Assembly: GCF_900102085.1 (NCBI RefSeq)
Contig: NZ_FMVM01000028.1
Coordinates: forward strand, 1 to 56,388
DNA length: 56,388 bases
Origin: Paenibacillus polysaccharolyticus
GTDB lineage: Bacteria; Bacillota; Bacilli; Paenibacillales; Paenibacillaceae
Direction: 5' to 3'
The notes below the pieces were generated by a model. The model ran no database searches. It was not told the origin of the DNA and saw only the letters and a program-made list of their open reading frames with translations. Shown one piece after another: positions 36,134 to 44,237 of the stretch; within the stretch, counting starts at the first letter, position 1, and every line of letters begins with the position of its first letter. The position numbers were made by a program, and so were the translations under genes.

Positions 36134-36886
36134 ATGGGTAAACAATGGATGAAACCGTTTGGTGCAGTGCTGGTGGCAAGCTCGTTGCTGGTCGGAGGAA
36201 CGGCTTATGTAGCTCCAGGAAACTATGCTTATGCTGCCGAAGTTCAGGGCGTACAGCAAAATGTAATCAATGTCGTAGGTAAAGGTGAGATTCAAGTGAA
36301 GCCGGATATTGCCTATCTGTCCATCGGTGTGAACAGTACTGCCGATACTGCGGCGTCAGCTCAGAAAGCAAATGCTGCTAAGATTCAAAAGGTTACTAAT
36401 TTGCTGAAAAATACATGGAAGATTAGTGCCGATGATATTCAAACCAGTCAATTTTACGTGCAACCAAACTACACGTATAGCGAAAAAGATGGACAGAAAA
36501 TTAAAGGTTACACAGCACATCACACATTGACAGTAACTTATCGTGATATGGACAAGATTGGTGAACTGCTGGATGCAGCCTCCCAAGCAGGGGCCAATAA
36601 TATTGAAAATGTACGCTTTACAGTAGAGAATCCAGAGAAATACGAATCCGAAGTGATTGCTAAGGCGGTAGCTAATGCAGATGTGAAAGCAGGAGCGATC
36701 GCTAAAGCGGTTAAACGTCAGCTGGGTACTGTTCTATCGGTAAGTCAGCCGGATGCTAATGTTCCTGTGTTCTATGCATCAGAGCTCATGTCGCAAGCGA
36801 AGAGTGAATCAGATGCAGGTACACAGATCGAAGCTGGTCAGGTCAAAGTAAGCACCGTTCTGAATATCACGTATCAGATGAAGTAA
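36134..36886 (+). CDS. SIMPL-domain secreted protein (DUF541)
   Basis: A 250-residue protein with an N-terminal signal peptide (basic start, hydrophobic 8-30, likely cut near AYAAEV). The mature part begins INVVGKGEIQVKPDIAYLSIGV and ends STVLNITYQMK, the SIMPL (DUF541) pattern. Function in Gram-positives is unknown; SIMPL proteins in other bacteria affect outer surface or stress tolerance. GAGGAGG at 36118-36124 supports 36134 over the ATG at 36116. Confidence 0.9.
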   Translation: MGKQWMKPFGAVLVASSLLVGGTAYVAPGNYAYAAEVQGVQQNVINVVGKGEIQVKPDIAYLSIGVNSTADTAASAQKANAAKIQKVTNLLKNTWKISADDIQTSQFYVQPNYTYSEKDGQKIKGYTAHHTLTVTYRDMDKIGELLDAASQAGANNIENVRFTVENPEKYESEVIAKAVANADVKAGAIAKAVKRQLGTVLSVSQPDANVPVFYASELMSQAKSESDAGTQIEAGQVKVSTVLNITYQMK

Positions 36887-36947
36887 GGAACTTTGCACTT
36901 CACGGGATAAAATATTAAATATTAAGAATTTAAAATAATGACAAAAG

Positions 36948-36974
36948 CACTGCCCTTCGGGGCCGTGTTTTTTT
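36948..36974 (+). terminator. Terminator of the SIMPL-domain gene
   Basis: CAC-T-GCCC pairs with GGGC-C-GTG round TTCG, followed by eight T. Confidence 0.85.
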
Positions 36975-37251
36975 GTTGCACATGTCGGCTTTGAGGAAGC
37001 GGGGCCGGAAAGTGATTACATGACTGGTTTGAGAACAGAGTGAATCATGTCTTTTTTGTAGCATTGTTCGTGACAAAACATTCATTTTCTGCAATGAATA
37101 TTGGACTATTTTCATCAACATTGTAACTGGGGCTGTAAACCTTTCCGATAATGGGTTAATTATAATAAAGAGGCAAGCGTATGGCCTATGAAATCTAATT
37201 AAATTTACATACGCATTAAACCTAATGAAATATTAGAGAGGAGTTTTTTAG
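36975..37251 (+). other. Intergenic region before the stalk-domain gene
   Basis: About 280 bases without a gene. TATAAT at 37161-37166 could be a -10 element but has no matching -35. RBS GAGAGGAG is at the end. Confidence 0.3.
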
Positions 37252-38349
37252 ATGAAAACATGGAAAAAGTGGACGAGTGCATTATTGGCAGCAGGTGTAA
37301 TTATGGGAGGAAGCACAGCATGGATGGATCAATCGGTTCAAGCAGCATCCGTATCTGCCAAAGTAACTGCACCGGCTGAAGTAACGTTGAAATCAGGTGG
37401 AAAAACCCTCACGCAAAAAGGGTTGCTCCAAGGTGGATCTACATGGGTGGCGCTGACAGCAGTTAAGGATGTAGCAGGTGGGACATTGAAATATGATGCA
37501 AAAACAAAGTCATATACCGTAACTGCAGCGAACAATGCAATGACTGTTAGTTTGATGGATGGACAGCCAAACGTGTATATTAATGGTTTTTATCCTCAAG
37601 TGGAAGCAAAGTTGATCCAGGGTCGTTTGTACATCCCGTTCTCTGCAATGAGAGATTATTTGGGTGTACAAGGTAGCTGGGATGCCAAAACCAAAACACT
37701 GACCCTGAGTAAAGTGAAACAAAATAACGTTCAGGTGAAATCGACCAAAGCGAATGTAACCGTTAAAAATGCTGAGGTGGATGTGCAATATCCGCAAGTG
37801 AGCGGACTGGAGAGCAAAGAGGCAGAAACGGCGATTAACAAAGTGCTAAAAGATGAAGTGGACACGGCTGTTGCTGCTTTCAAAAAACAAACGTCTGAAT
37901 TCGGCGGAGCAACTGCAAATCGTCCATATGCATTCGAAGCTTCTTATGTGGTGACTTACAATGAGAACGGTGTGCTGGGTCTGATCACTCAACGTTATGA
38001 GGACTATGCAGGCGCACATGGCATGACGACTCGCACCGGTCATACGTTTGCTCTCGACACAGGTAAAGAGCTGACACTGGATGATGTAATTGCAAACAAC
38101 AAATCGATGCGTGAAACGATCAGCAAAAAGGTTGGCGAGCAACTGAAAGCGAACGCGGGAACCCTGAACGACTACAAAGGCCTTAACAAAGATCAGGATT
38201 TCTACGTGACGCCAACAGGCGCAGTGGTATTCTTCCAGTTGTATGAGTACACCGCGTATGCGGAGGGCTTCCCTGAATTCAAGTTCACTTACAAGGATAT
38301 TCTGCCTAAAGGAACCGCACCATTCAGCAACGTAGCTTCTGAGAAGTAA
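37252..38349 (+). CDS. Secreted protein with copper-amine-oxidase-N stalk and DUF4163/DUF3298 domains
   Basis: A 365-residue exported protein. It has a signal peptide (1-~32, cut near VQAAS), a stalk-like 'copper amine oxidase N-terminal' domain (about 60-160, with YINGFYPQVEAKLIQGRLYIPF), and a C-terminal region of DUF4163 plus DUF3298 (about 175-345, with RYEDYAGAHGMTTRTGHTFAL). The latter pair occurs in RsiV- and PdaC-type proteins. No enzyme activity can be read from it. It probably binds cell wall or sits on the surface. RBS GAGAGGAG precedes the ATG. Confidence 0.88.
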   Translation: MKTWKKWTSALLAAGVIMGGSTAWMDQSVQAASVSAKVTAPAEVTLKSGGKTLTQKGLLQGGSTWVALTAVKDVAGGTLKYDAKTKSYTVTAANNAMTVSLMDGQPNVYINGFYPQVEAKLIQGRLYIPFSAMRDYLGVQGSWDAKTKTLTLSKVKQNNVQVKSTKANVTVKNAEVDVQYPQVSGLESKEAETAINKVLKDEVDTAVAAFKKQTSEFGGATANRPYAFEASYVVTYNENGVLGLITQRYEDYAGAHGMTTRTGHTFALDTGKELTLDDVIANNKSMRETISKKVGEQLKANAGTLNDYKGLNKDQDFYVTPTGAVVFFQLYEYTAYAEGFPEFKFTYKDILPKGTAPFSNVASEK

Positions 38350-38430
38350 GTTCGTTTTAGCTTAGATGAAATCATAAAATAAATTAAATTCAAGTCAAGA
38401 GCACTTATACCTTCTATTCGTGAAAAATAA

Positions 38431-38480
38431 TAAAGCAGAAGCCTCCGTCAGAGCAAGAGTGACGGGGGCTTCTGCTTTAT
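38431..38480 (+). terminator. Terminator of the stalk-domain gene (bidirectional)
   Basis: GCAGAAGCCTCCGTCA pairs with TGACGGGGGCTTCTGC, followed by TTTATG. The arm TAAAGC also gives a short A-run on the left, so it may act both ways. Confidence 0.85.
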
Positions 38481-38533
38481 GCAGGCAATGCACCCCAAGA
38501 CCGGGTGGTGATATTGCCTGTTATAATTAAAAA

Positions 38534-38579
38534 GCGCAGAGCGTGCTCACCTATATTCAGGTGATGCACGCTCTGCGCC
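38534..38579 (-). terminator. Terminator of clpP (minus strand)
   Basis: GCGCAGAGCGTGC with TCACCT pairs with AGGTGA and GCACGCTCTGCGC. On the minus strand it is followed by TTTTTAATTATAA, so it terminates clpP. Confidence 0.88.
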
Positions 38580-38608
38580 TATTCTTGTTGTCTCCAGGCA
38601 GCTAAAGC

Positions 38609-39205
38609 TTAGATGCCTTGGGAGCCTACGTTTTGGATTACTTTATCGATGATACCGTAATCGGCTGCTTCAGCAGCACTCATGAAGTAGTCACGATCTG
38701 TATCTTTTTCGATACGCTCCAGAGGTTGACCTGTGCGCTCGGAGATGATGCGGTTCAAGGTATCACGCATTTTCAGAATGCGGCGTGCACGGATTTCGAT
38801 GTCCGAAGCTTGACCTTGTGCACCACCAAGAGGTTGGTGAATCATAATTTCACTGTTTGGCAACGCAAAACGTTTACCTTTTGCACCGGCATTCAGCAAG
38901 AATGCACCCATGGAAGCCGCCATACCTACGCAGATTGTAGATACATCCGGTTTGATGAACTGCATTGTATCGTAGATTGCCATACCAGCTGTAATGGACC
39001 CGCCTGGGCTGTTGATGTATAGGTGAATGTCTTTCTCCGGATCTTCCGCTGCCAGGAACAACATCTGTGCCATGATGGCATTCGCGACAACGTCATTCAC
39101 GTCGCTGCCAAGGAAAATGATACGATCCTTCAGCAATCTGGAATAAATATCATAGGCGCGCTCACCCCGGTTGCTCTGTTCAACGACCATTGGAATATAA
39201 CTCAC
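38609..39205 (-). CDS. clpP: ATP-dependent Clp protease proteolytic subunit
   Basis: A 198-residue serine protease forming the 14-mer chamber used with ClpX, ClpC or ClpE. The catalytic triad is Ser98 (GMAASMGAF), His123 (MIHQP) and Asp172 (TDRDYF). The start is GTG with GAGGAGG upstream. A CtsR operator covers its promoter. Confidence 0.98.
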   Translation of the reverse strand: MSYIPMVVEQSNRGERAYDIYSRLLKDRIIFLGSDVNDVVANAIMAQMLFLAAEDPEKDIHLYINSPGGSITAGMAIYDTMQFIKPDVSTICVGMAASMGAFLLNAGAKGKRFALPNSEIMIHQPLGGAQGQASDIEIRARRILKMRDTLNRIISERTGQPLERIEKDTDRDYFMSAAEAADYGIIDKVIQNVGSQGI

Positions 39206-39274
39206 GTGAAAAACCTCCTCGGAAATGTAAATGTTAAATGGTGTTTATACTTAAACTGTTACCGTATTAACCAC

Positions 39275-39303
39275 ATCATAAACAATCTCAAACAAAAAGT
39301 CAA
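39275..39303 (-). promoter_or_regulatory. Sigma-A promoter of clpP
   Basis: On the minus strand: TTGACT (complement of 39298-39303), 17-base spacer, TATGAT (complement of 39275-39280). Confidence 0.85.
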
Positions 39304-39314
39304 AGAAAGTCAAA
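39298..39314 (+). promoter_or_regulatory. CtsR operator at the clpP promoter
   Basis: AGTCAAAGAAAGTCAAA equals the CtsR heptad repeat consensus (RGTCAAA NAN RGTCAAA). It overlaps the clpP -35 element, so class III heat-shock repression by CtsR is expected. Confidence 0.88.
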
Positions 39315-39323
39315 CTAAGTTTG

Positions 39324-39348
39324 AAAAAAAAGAAACCTTTCCGGTTTC
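39324..39348 (-). terminator. Terminator of tRNA-Arg (minus strand)
   Basis: On the minus strand GAAACC-GGAAA-GGTTTC is followed by eight T. It lies directly upstream of the clpP promoter and ends the tRNA transcript. Confidence 0.82.
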
Positions 39349-39385
39349 GTTGGTTAAATGCTTTATGAGCTGTTAAAAAATTAAG

Positions 39386-39460
39386 TGGCGCGCCCGCCAA
39401 GAATCGAACTTGGATCTCAGGCTTCGGAGGCCTACGTCATATCCATTGGACCACGGGCGC
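39386..39460 (-). tRNA. tRNA-Arg (CCG)
   Basis: 75-base cloverleaf on the minus strand: acceptor GCGCCCG with CGGGCGC, anticodon loop CTCCGAA giving CCG, CCA encoded. It has its own promoter and terminator. Confidence 0.93.
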
Positions 39461-39482
39461 AAATTATGTGACAGCAATAATG

Positions 39483-39511
39483 ATTATAGCTTATGCACTG
39501 GTGAATTGCAA
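39483..39511 (-). promoter_or_regulatory. Sigma-A promoter of tRNA-Arg
   Basis: Minus strand TTGCAA (complement of 39506-39511), 17-base spacer, TATAAT (complement of 39483-39488): a near-consensus promoter ending about 22 bases before the tRNA. Confidence 0.82.
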
Positions 39512-39754
39512 GCAGTTGCTTTGCATGAACATGATGTGGTTTTCCTTACGATGAATGGGCTCACGTTGTCTTTCATGAATGGGCTGAGCTATTCCGAAGA
39601 TGGTTTGAATTGTTTCGGAAATGATCATGATGAAGAAGAATGGATAAAGCTTGTATTTCAGTACATGCTATTAGAGGTTTTGGACATGCCCTATGAAAAT
39701 GAAGCACAGCAAGATATAGATGTTATGTGTGGACTTCTTCTATATATGGTATGA
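39512..39754 (+). other. Unassigned reading frame between tRNA-Arg and cggR
   Basis: An open frame runs through here on the plus strand to TGA at 39752-39754. Its last ~75 residues (for example NGLSYSEDGLNCF and DEEEWIKLVFQYMLLEV) look protein-like. It has no ribosome site, and its only upstream starts lie inside the tRNA or its promoter. It could be a decayed gene fragment or chance. I do not call it a gene. Confidence 0.25.
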
Positions 39755-39845
39755 GATCCTCATTTCCTTATCTCGATGTGTAGAGGTTGTGAAAATAGGC
39801 GCGTACAAACGCCTGCTAACCTGTCGAAATAAGCAATCGAAACAC

Positions 39846-39874
39846 TTGCATCTCGCGTCAGTTTTAGGTAGAAT
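39846..39874 (+). promoter_or_regulatory. Sigma-A promoter of the cggR-gapA operon
   Basis: TTGCAT (39846-39851), 17-base spacer, TAGAAT (39869-39874), followed directly by the CggR operator. Confidence 0.8.
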
Positions 39875-39879
39875 GAACG

Positions 39880-39915
39880 TGGGACTTAAAAAGTTAACCC
39901 GGGACATTTTAAGGC
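39880..39915 (+). promoter_or_regulatory. CggR operator
   Basis: TGGGAC (39880) and CGGGAC (39900) are direct repeats exactly 20 bases apart, as in the B. subtilis operator CGGGAC-N6-TGTC-N4-CGGGAC-N6-TGTC. The TGTC parts are degenerate (AGTT, AGGC). It lies between promoter and cggR, where it would block transcription unless fructose-1,6-bisphosphate is high. Confidence 0.78.
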
Positions 39916-39958
39916 CATGCAGAAAGCTTGGAACATGAAGCTTGCGGGAGTGGAAAGC

Positions 39959-40990
39959 ATGCGAACGATCTTGGAAGTGCAAAAGCAGCTTCTGCCCGAT
40001 CTCATGGATGTCTTGAAAAAACGCTATACGATTCTGCACCAGATCATGTTATCGGATGTGATTGGGCGGAGAACGTTAGCCAATTCCATGCAGATGACCG
40101 AGCGGGTTCTGAGAGCTGAGACCGATCTGTTAAAGGCTCAGGGACTTATCGAAATTGACAGTGCAGGGATGAAGATCAGCGAGGCGGGTTATAATTTGCT
40201 GCAGCAATTAGAACCTGTCGCGAAAGAGCTGTTTGGATTATCCGAGCTGGAAGAGCGAATCAAGCAAGCCTACGGTCTGCAAAAGGTAGTCGTGGTTCCT
40301 GGTGATTCGGATATATCTCCTTACGCCAAAAGGGAGCTTGGAAGAGCTGGAGCAAAAGCTCTCAGCAGTATCATGAATGACAACGACGTTGTCGCTGTAA
40401 CAGGCGGATCAACAACGGCCGAAGTCGCAGAACAACTCACACCACCGACTTCAATGAAGGGTGTCTGGTTTGTACCAGCACGTGGCGGGTTGGGAGAGAG
40501 CCTGGAAATTCAGGCAAATACGATTGCATCCACGATGGCAAAACGGACAGGGGCTCAATACAAACTCCTGCATGTACCGGATTTGCTTAGTGACCATGCC
40601 TATGAATCACTGATCCAGGACCCGGGAGTTCAGGAGATTTTACAGCTGATCAGGCAATCGCGCATCGTAATTCATGGCATTGGTGATGCTGTGGAGATGG
40701 CGAAGAGACGCAAGCTTGCACCGGAGATCATTGACGAACTTCAGGAGCAGGGAGCTGTATCGGAGTCCTTCGGGTATTACTTCAATGGTCAGGGTGAGGT
40801 GGTACATACCATGCTTACGCTGGGCATGCGGCTTCAGGATATCGAACGCACCGATGTAGTCATTGGCATTGCGGGCGGCAAAAGCAAGGCAGCTGCCATC
40901 CATTCCGTACTGCGGTTCGGACAGGAAGATATTCTGATTATTGATGAGGCTGCGGCCGAAGTCATCGTCGCTGACATGGAAAACATCTAA
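39959..40990 (+). CDS. cggR: Central glycolytic genes regulator
   Basis: A 343-residue SorC/DeoR-family repressor. The N-terminal winged helix-turn-helix is RRTLANSMQMTERVLRAETDLLKAQ; the C-terminal sugar-binding domain has TGGSTTAEVAEQL and ends EAAAEVIVADM. In B. subtilis CggR represses its own operon and is relieved by fructose-1,6-bisphosphate. Start chosen at 39959 (MRTILEVQKQLLPDL, alignable to B. subtilis CggR) behind GGGAG; an ATG at 39917 would add a non-conserved 14-residue extension and overlap the operator end. Confidence 0.94.
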   Translation: MRTILEVQKQLLPDLMDVLKKRYTILHQIMLSDVIGRRTLANSMQMTERVLRAETDLLKAQGLIEIDSAGMKISEAGYNLLQQLEPVAKELFGLSELEERIKQAYGLQKVVVVPGDSDISPYAKRELGRAGAKALSSIMNDNDVVAVTGGSTTAEVAEQLTPPTSMKGVWFVPARGGLGESLEIQANTIASTMAKRTGAQYKLLHVPDLLSDHAYESLIQDPGVQEILQLIRQSRIVIHGIGDAVEMAKRRKLAPEIIDELQEQGAVSESFGYYFNGQGEVVHTMLTLGMRLQDIERTDVVIGIAGGKSKAAAIHSVLRFGQEDILIIDEAAAEVIVADMENI

Positions 40991-41111
40991 CTTTTCAGAG
41001 ATGAAATGGTTGTATTTTGAACACAACTCTTGTTGTCTTGACGGACTTTACCGTCTGTCTTGAATATATAGCTTCATAAAAAACTAATCAAAACTTGGGA
41101 GGAACTTACTC

Positions 41112-42119
41112 ATGATTAAAGTAGGTATTAACGGTTTTGGACGTATTGGTCGTTTGGCATTCCGCCGTATTCAAAATGTAGAGGGCATTGAAGTAGTAGC
41201 AATCAACGACTTGACTGACGCTAAAATGCTGGCTCATTTGCTCAAATATGATACAACTCAAGGTCGCTTCGATGGCGATGTTGAAGTACATGATGGTTTC
41301 TTCAAAGTAAACGGCAAAGAAGTTAAAGTACTTGCTAACCGTAACCCTGAAGAACTGCCTTGGGGAGACCTGGGTGTAGACATCGTTCTGGAATGTACTG
41401 GTTTCTTCACAACAAAAGAAGCTGCTGAGAAACACTTGAAAGGTGGAGCTAAGAAAGTTGTTATCTCCGCACCAGCTACTGGCGACATGAAAACCATCGT
41501 TTACAACGTAAACCATGAAATTCTCGACGGTACTGAAACTGTAATCTCCGGCGCATCTTGCACAACAAACTGCCTGGCACCTATGGCAAAAACACTGCAA
41601 GACAAATTCGGAATCGTTCAAGGTTTGATGACTACAATTCACGCTTACACTGGCGACCAAAACACATTGGATGCTCCACACCCTAAAGGTGACTTCCGGC
41701 GTGCTCGCGCAGCAGCTGAAAACATCATTCCTAACACAACTGGTGCTGCTAAAGCAATCGGTCTGGTTATCCCTGAACTGCAAGGCAAATTGGATGGTGC
41801 AGCTCAACGTGTACCAGTAGCTACTGGTTCCCTGACTGAGCTTGTAACTGTTCTGGGCAAAAAAGTTACTGCTGAAGAAGTTAACGCAGTAATGAAAGAA
41901 GCTTCCGATCCACAAACTTTCGGATACACTGAAGACGAAATCGTATCTTCCGATATCCAAGGAATCACTTTCGGTTCCCTGTTTGATGCAACTCAAACTA
42001 AAGTTCTGACTGTCGGCGACCAACAACTGGTTAAAACTGTAGCTTGGTATGACAACGAAATGTCCTACACAGCTCAATTGGTTCGCACATTGGAGCACTT
42101 TGCAAAAATGATCAAGTAA
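41112..42119 (+). CDS. gapA: Glyceraldehyde-3-phosphate dehydrogenase
   Basis: A 335-residue NAD-dependent enzyme. It has NGFGRIGR at the N-terminus for NAD, catalytic Cys150 in SGASCTTNCLAP, and the phosphate-binding TGAAKAIG. The codon use is strongly biased, as expected for a very highly expressed gene. RBS GGGAGGAAC. Second gene of the cggR operon. Confidence 0.98.
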   Translation: MIKVGINGFGRIGRLAFRRIQNVEGIEVVAINDLTDAKMLAHLLKYDTTQGRFDGDVEVHDGFFKVNGKEVKVLANRNPEELPWGDLGVDIVLECTGFFTTKEAAEKHLKGGAKKVVISAPATGDMKTIVYNVNHEILDGTETVISGASCTTNCLAPMAKTLQDKFGIVQGLMTTIHAYTGDQNTLDAPHPKGDFRRARAAAENIIPNTTGAAKAIGLVIPELQGKLDGAAQRVPVATGSLTELVTVLGKKVTAEEVNAVMKEASDPQTFGYTEDEIVSSDIQGITFGSLFDATQTKVLTVGDQQLVKTVAWYDNEMSYTAQLVRTLEHFAKMIK

Positions 42120-42134
42120 TATCTGTAATAACAT

Positions 42135-42167
42135 AGAGCGGAAACAGATTGTTATTGTTTCCGCTCT
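42135..42167 (+). terminator. Hairpin between gapA and pgk
   Basis: AGAGCGGAAACA (42135-42146) pairs with TGTTTCCGCTCT round GATTGTTAT, followed by TTATATAT. The short T-run suggests partial termination or 3'-end protection, which would make gapA mRNA more abundant than the distal genes. Confidence 0.65.
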
Positions 42168-42268
42168 TTATATATGGATATTTAGTTAATTTCTCATGAA
42201 CACCAGAACTGACAAGGGATTCAGCTCTTGAAAGGTTCACCAAATACATGGGTGCGGAGGAAATAGAG

Positions 42269-43450
42269 ATGAACAAAAAAAGTGTACGCGATATCGAATT
42301 GAATGGAAAACGGGTATTTGTCCGTGTAGATTTCAATGTGCCGCTCGAAGATGGTAAAATTACAGATGACAAACGTATTCGTGCAACACTGCCTACGATC
42401 AACTTCCTGATCGAAAAAGGTGCAAAAGTGATCTTGGCGAGCCACATGGGACGTCCAAAAGGTGAAGTTGTAGAATCCATGCGTTTGACACCAGCAGCTG
42501 AGCGTTTGTCTGAATTGCTGGGTAAACCGGTTACTAAAGCGGATGATTCCGTAGGTGAAGCGGTTAAAGCTCAAGTCGCGGCATTGAACGATGGCGACGT
42601 ATTGTTGCTTGAGAACGTTCGTTTCCACGCAGGCGAAGAGAAAAACGATCCGGAACTGGCAAAACAATTTGCTGAACTCGCTGACGTATTCGTTAACGAT
42701 GCATTCGGTGCAGCTCACAGAGCACATGCTTCGACCGAAGGAATCGCTCACTTGCTTCCAGCAGTGTCCGGTTTGTTGATGGAAAAAGAGCTTGATGTGT
42801 TGGGTAAAGCCATCTCCAACCCTGAGCGTCCTTTCACAGCAATCATCGGCGGTTCCAAAGTGAAAGACAAAATCGATGTGATCGACAACCTGCTTAACAT
42901 TGCAGACAACGTAATCATCGGTGGTGGTTTGTCTTACACATTCATGAAAGCTCAAGGCCACGAAGTAGGTCAATCCCTGCTGGATGAGTCCAAATTGGAT
43001 GTAGCACTTGGCTTTATCGAAAAAGCGAAAAAATTGGGTAAAAACTTCTACCTGCCAGTGGATATCGTAATCTCTGACGATTTCAGTGCGGACGCAAACA
43101 CAAAAATCGTTGAAGTTGGCGACATTCCTGCAGATTGGGAAGGTATCGACATCGGTCCTAAAACACGTGAGATCTACGCTGACGTAGTTAAAAACTCCAA
43201 ACTGGTTGTATGGAACGGACCTATGGGCGTATTCGAAATCGAGCCATTCTCCCACGGTACTCGTGCAGTAGCAGAAGCTTGTGCTACAACATCTGCTTAC
43301 ACAGTTATCGGCGGAGGCGACTCTGCAGCGGCAGCTGAGAAGTTCAAATTGGCTGACAAAATGGACCACATCTCCACAGGTGGCGGTGCATCGCTCGAGT
43401 TCATGGAAGGCAAAGTGCTTCCAGGCGTAGTTGCATTGAACGACAAGTAA
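42269..43450 (+). CDS. pgk: Phosphoglycerate kinase
   Basis: A 393-residue two-domain kinase. The N-terminal RVFVRVDFNVPLEDG and LLENVRFHAGEEKNDPEL, and the C-terminal VWNGPMGVFE and GGGDSAAAAEKF with STGGGASLEFMEG, are family hallmarks. GGAGG upstream puts the start at 42269; an ATG 21 bases earlier precedes the ribosome site. Confidence 0.98.
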   Translation: MNKKSVRDIELNGKRVFVRVDFNVPLEDGKITDDKRIRATLPTINFLIEKGAKVILASHMGRPKGEVVESMRLTPAAERLSELLGKPVTKADDSVGEAVKAQVAALNDGDVLLLENVRFHAGEEKNDPELAKQFAELADVFVNDAFGAAHRAHASTEGIAHLLPAVSGLLMEKELDVLGKAISNPERPFTAIIGGSKVKDKIDVIDNLLNIADNVIIGGGLSYTFMKAQGHEVGQSLLDESKLDVALGFIEKAKKLGKNFYLPVDIVISDDFSADANTKIVEVGDIPADWEGIDIGPKTREIYADVVKNSKLVVWNGPMGVFEIEPFSHGTRAVAEACATTSAYTVIGGGDSAAAAEKFKLADKMDHISTGGGASLEFMEGKVLPGVVALNDK

Positions 43451-43483
43451 GCTTTAAGCTATAGCATGAAGGAGTTGAAACCA

Positions 43484-44236
43484 ATGAGAACACCAATTAT
43501 CGCGGGTAACTGGAAAATGTTCAAAACGGTTTCCGAATCCAATGACTTCATTCAGGAAGTTAAAGGAAAAGCGGAAGTCGCAGGCGTAGAAACAGTAATC
43601 TGCGCACCTTTTACAAACCTGCCATCCCTGGTAGAAGCTGTGAAAGGCACTAACATCAAAATCGGCGCACAAAATCTTCACTTCGAAGACAACGGTGCAT
43701 TCACTGGTGAAATCAGCGGTATCATGCTGAAAGAACTGGGTGTCGATTACGTGATTATCGGTCACTCGGAGCGCCGTCAGTACTTTGCGGAAACCGATGA
43801 GACTGTCAATAAAAAGTTGCATGCAGCATTCCGTCATGGATTGACTCCAATCTTCTGCCTGGGTGAAACGCTTGAAGAGCGCGAAGCAAACCAAACAAAA
43901 GACGTATGTAAAGTGCAAACCGAAGCAGCTTTCGCTGGTCTGACTGCTGAGCAAGCAGCTCAAGTGGTTATCGCTTATGAGCCAATCTGGGCGATTGGTA
44001 CAGGTAAATCCTCTACATCCCAAGATGCGAATGAAGTTATTGCTTACATCCGTACATTGGTGAAGGATCTGTACAACGAGCAGGTTGCAGATGCGGTTCG
44101 TATCCAATACGGCGGCAGCGTGAAACCGGAAAACGTAACAGAATACCTCGGACAAAGCGACATCGACGGCGCACTTGTTGGCGGTGCCAGCTTGCAGCCG
44201 ACTTCGTTCATCGCGCTTGTTGAGGGGGCGAAGTAA
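43484..44236 (+). CDS. tpiA: Triosephosphate isomerase
   Basis: A 250-residue (beta-alpha)8 barrel. Catalytic Lys lies in IIAGNWKMFKT, His in IIGHSERRQYF, Glu in AYEPIWAIGTGK; the phosphate loop is YGGSVKPEN. AAGGAGTTG supports the ATG at 43484. Confidence 0.98.
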   Translation: MRTPIIAGNWKMFKTVSESNDFIQEVKGKAEVAGVETVICAPFTNLPSLVEAVKGTNIKIGAQNLHFEDNGAFTGEISGIMLKELGVDYVIIGHSERRQYFAETDETVNKKLHAAFRHGLTPIFCLGETLEEREANQTKDVCKVQTEAAFAGLTAEQAAQVVIAYEPIWAIGTGKSSTSQDANEVIAYIRTLVKDLYNEQVADAVRIQYGGSVKPENVTEYLGQSDIDGALVGGASLQPTSFIALVEGAK

Positions 44237-44237
44237 G

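Noticed and set aside
41106..42134. Long minus-strand ORF over gapA (also 42221-43369 over pgk and 46021-47274 over eno)
   Set aside because: Highly expressed genes avoid certain codons, which leaves the antisense frame open. No start context, and Cys/Phe/Val-rich junk composition.
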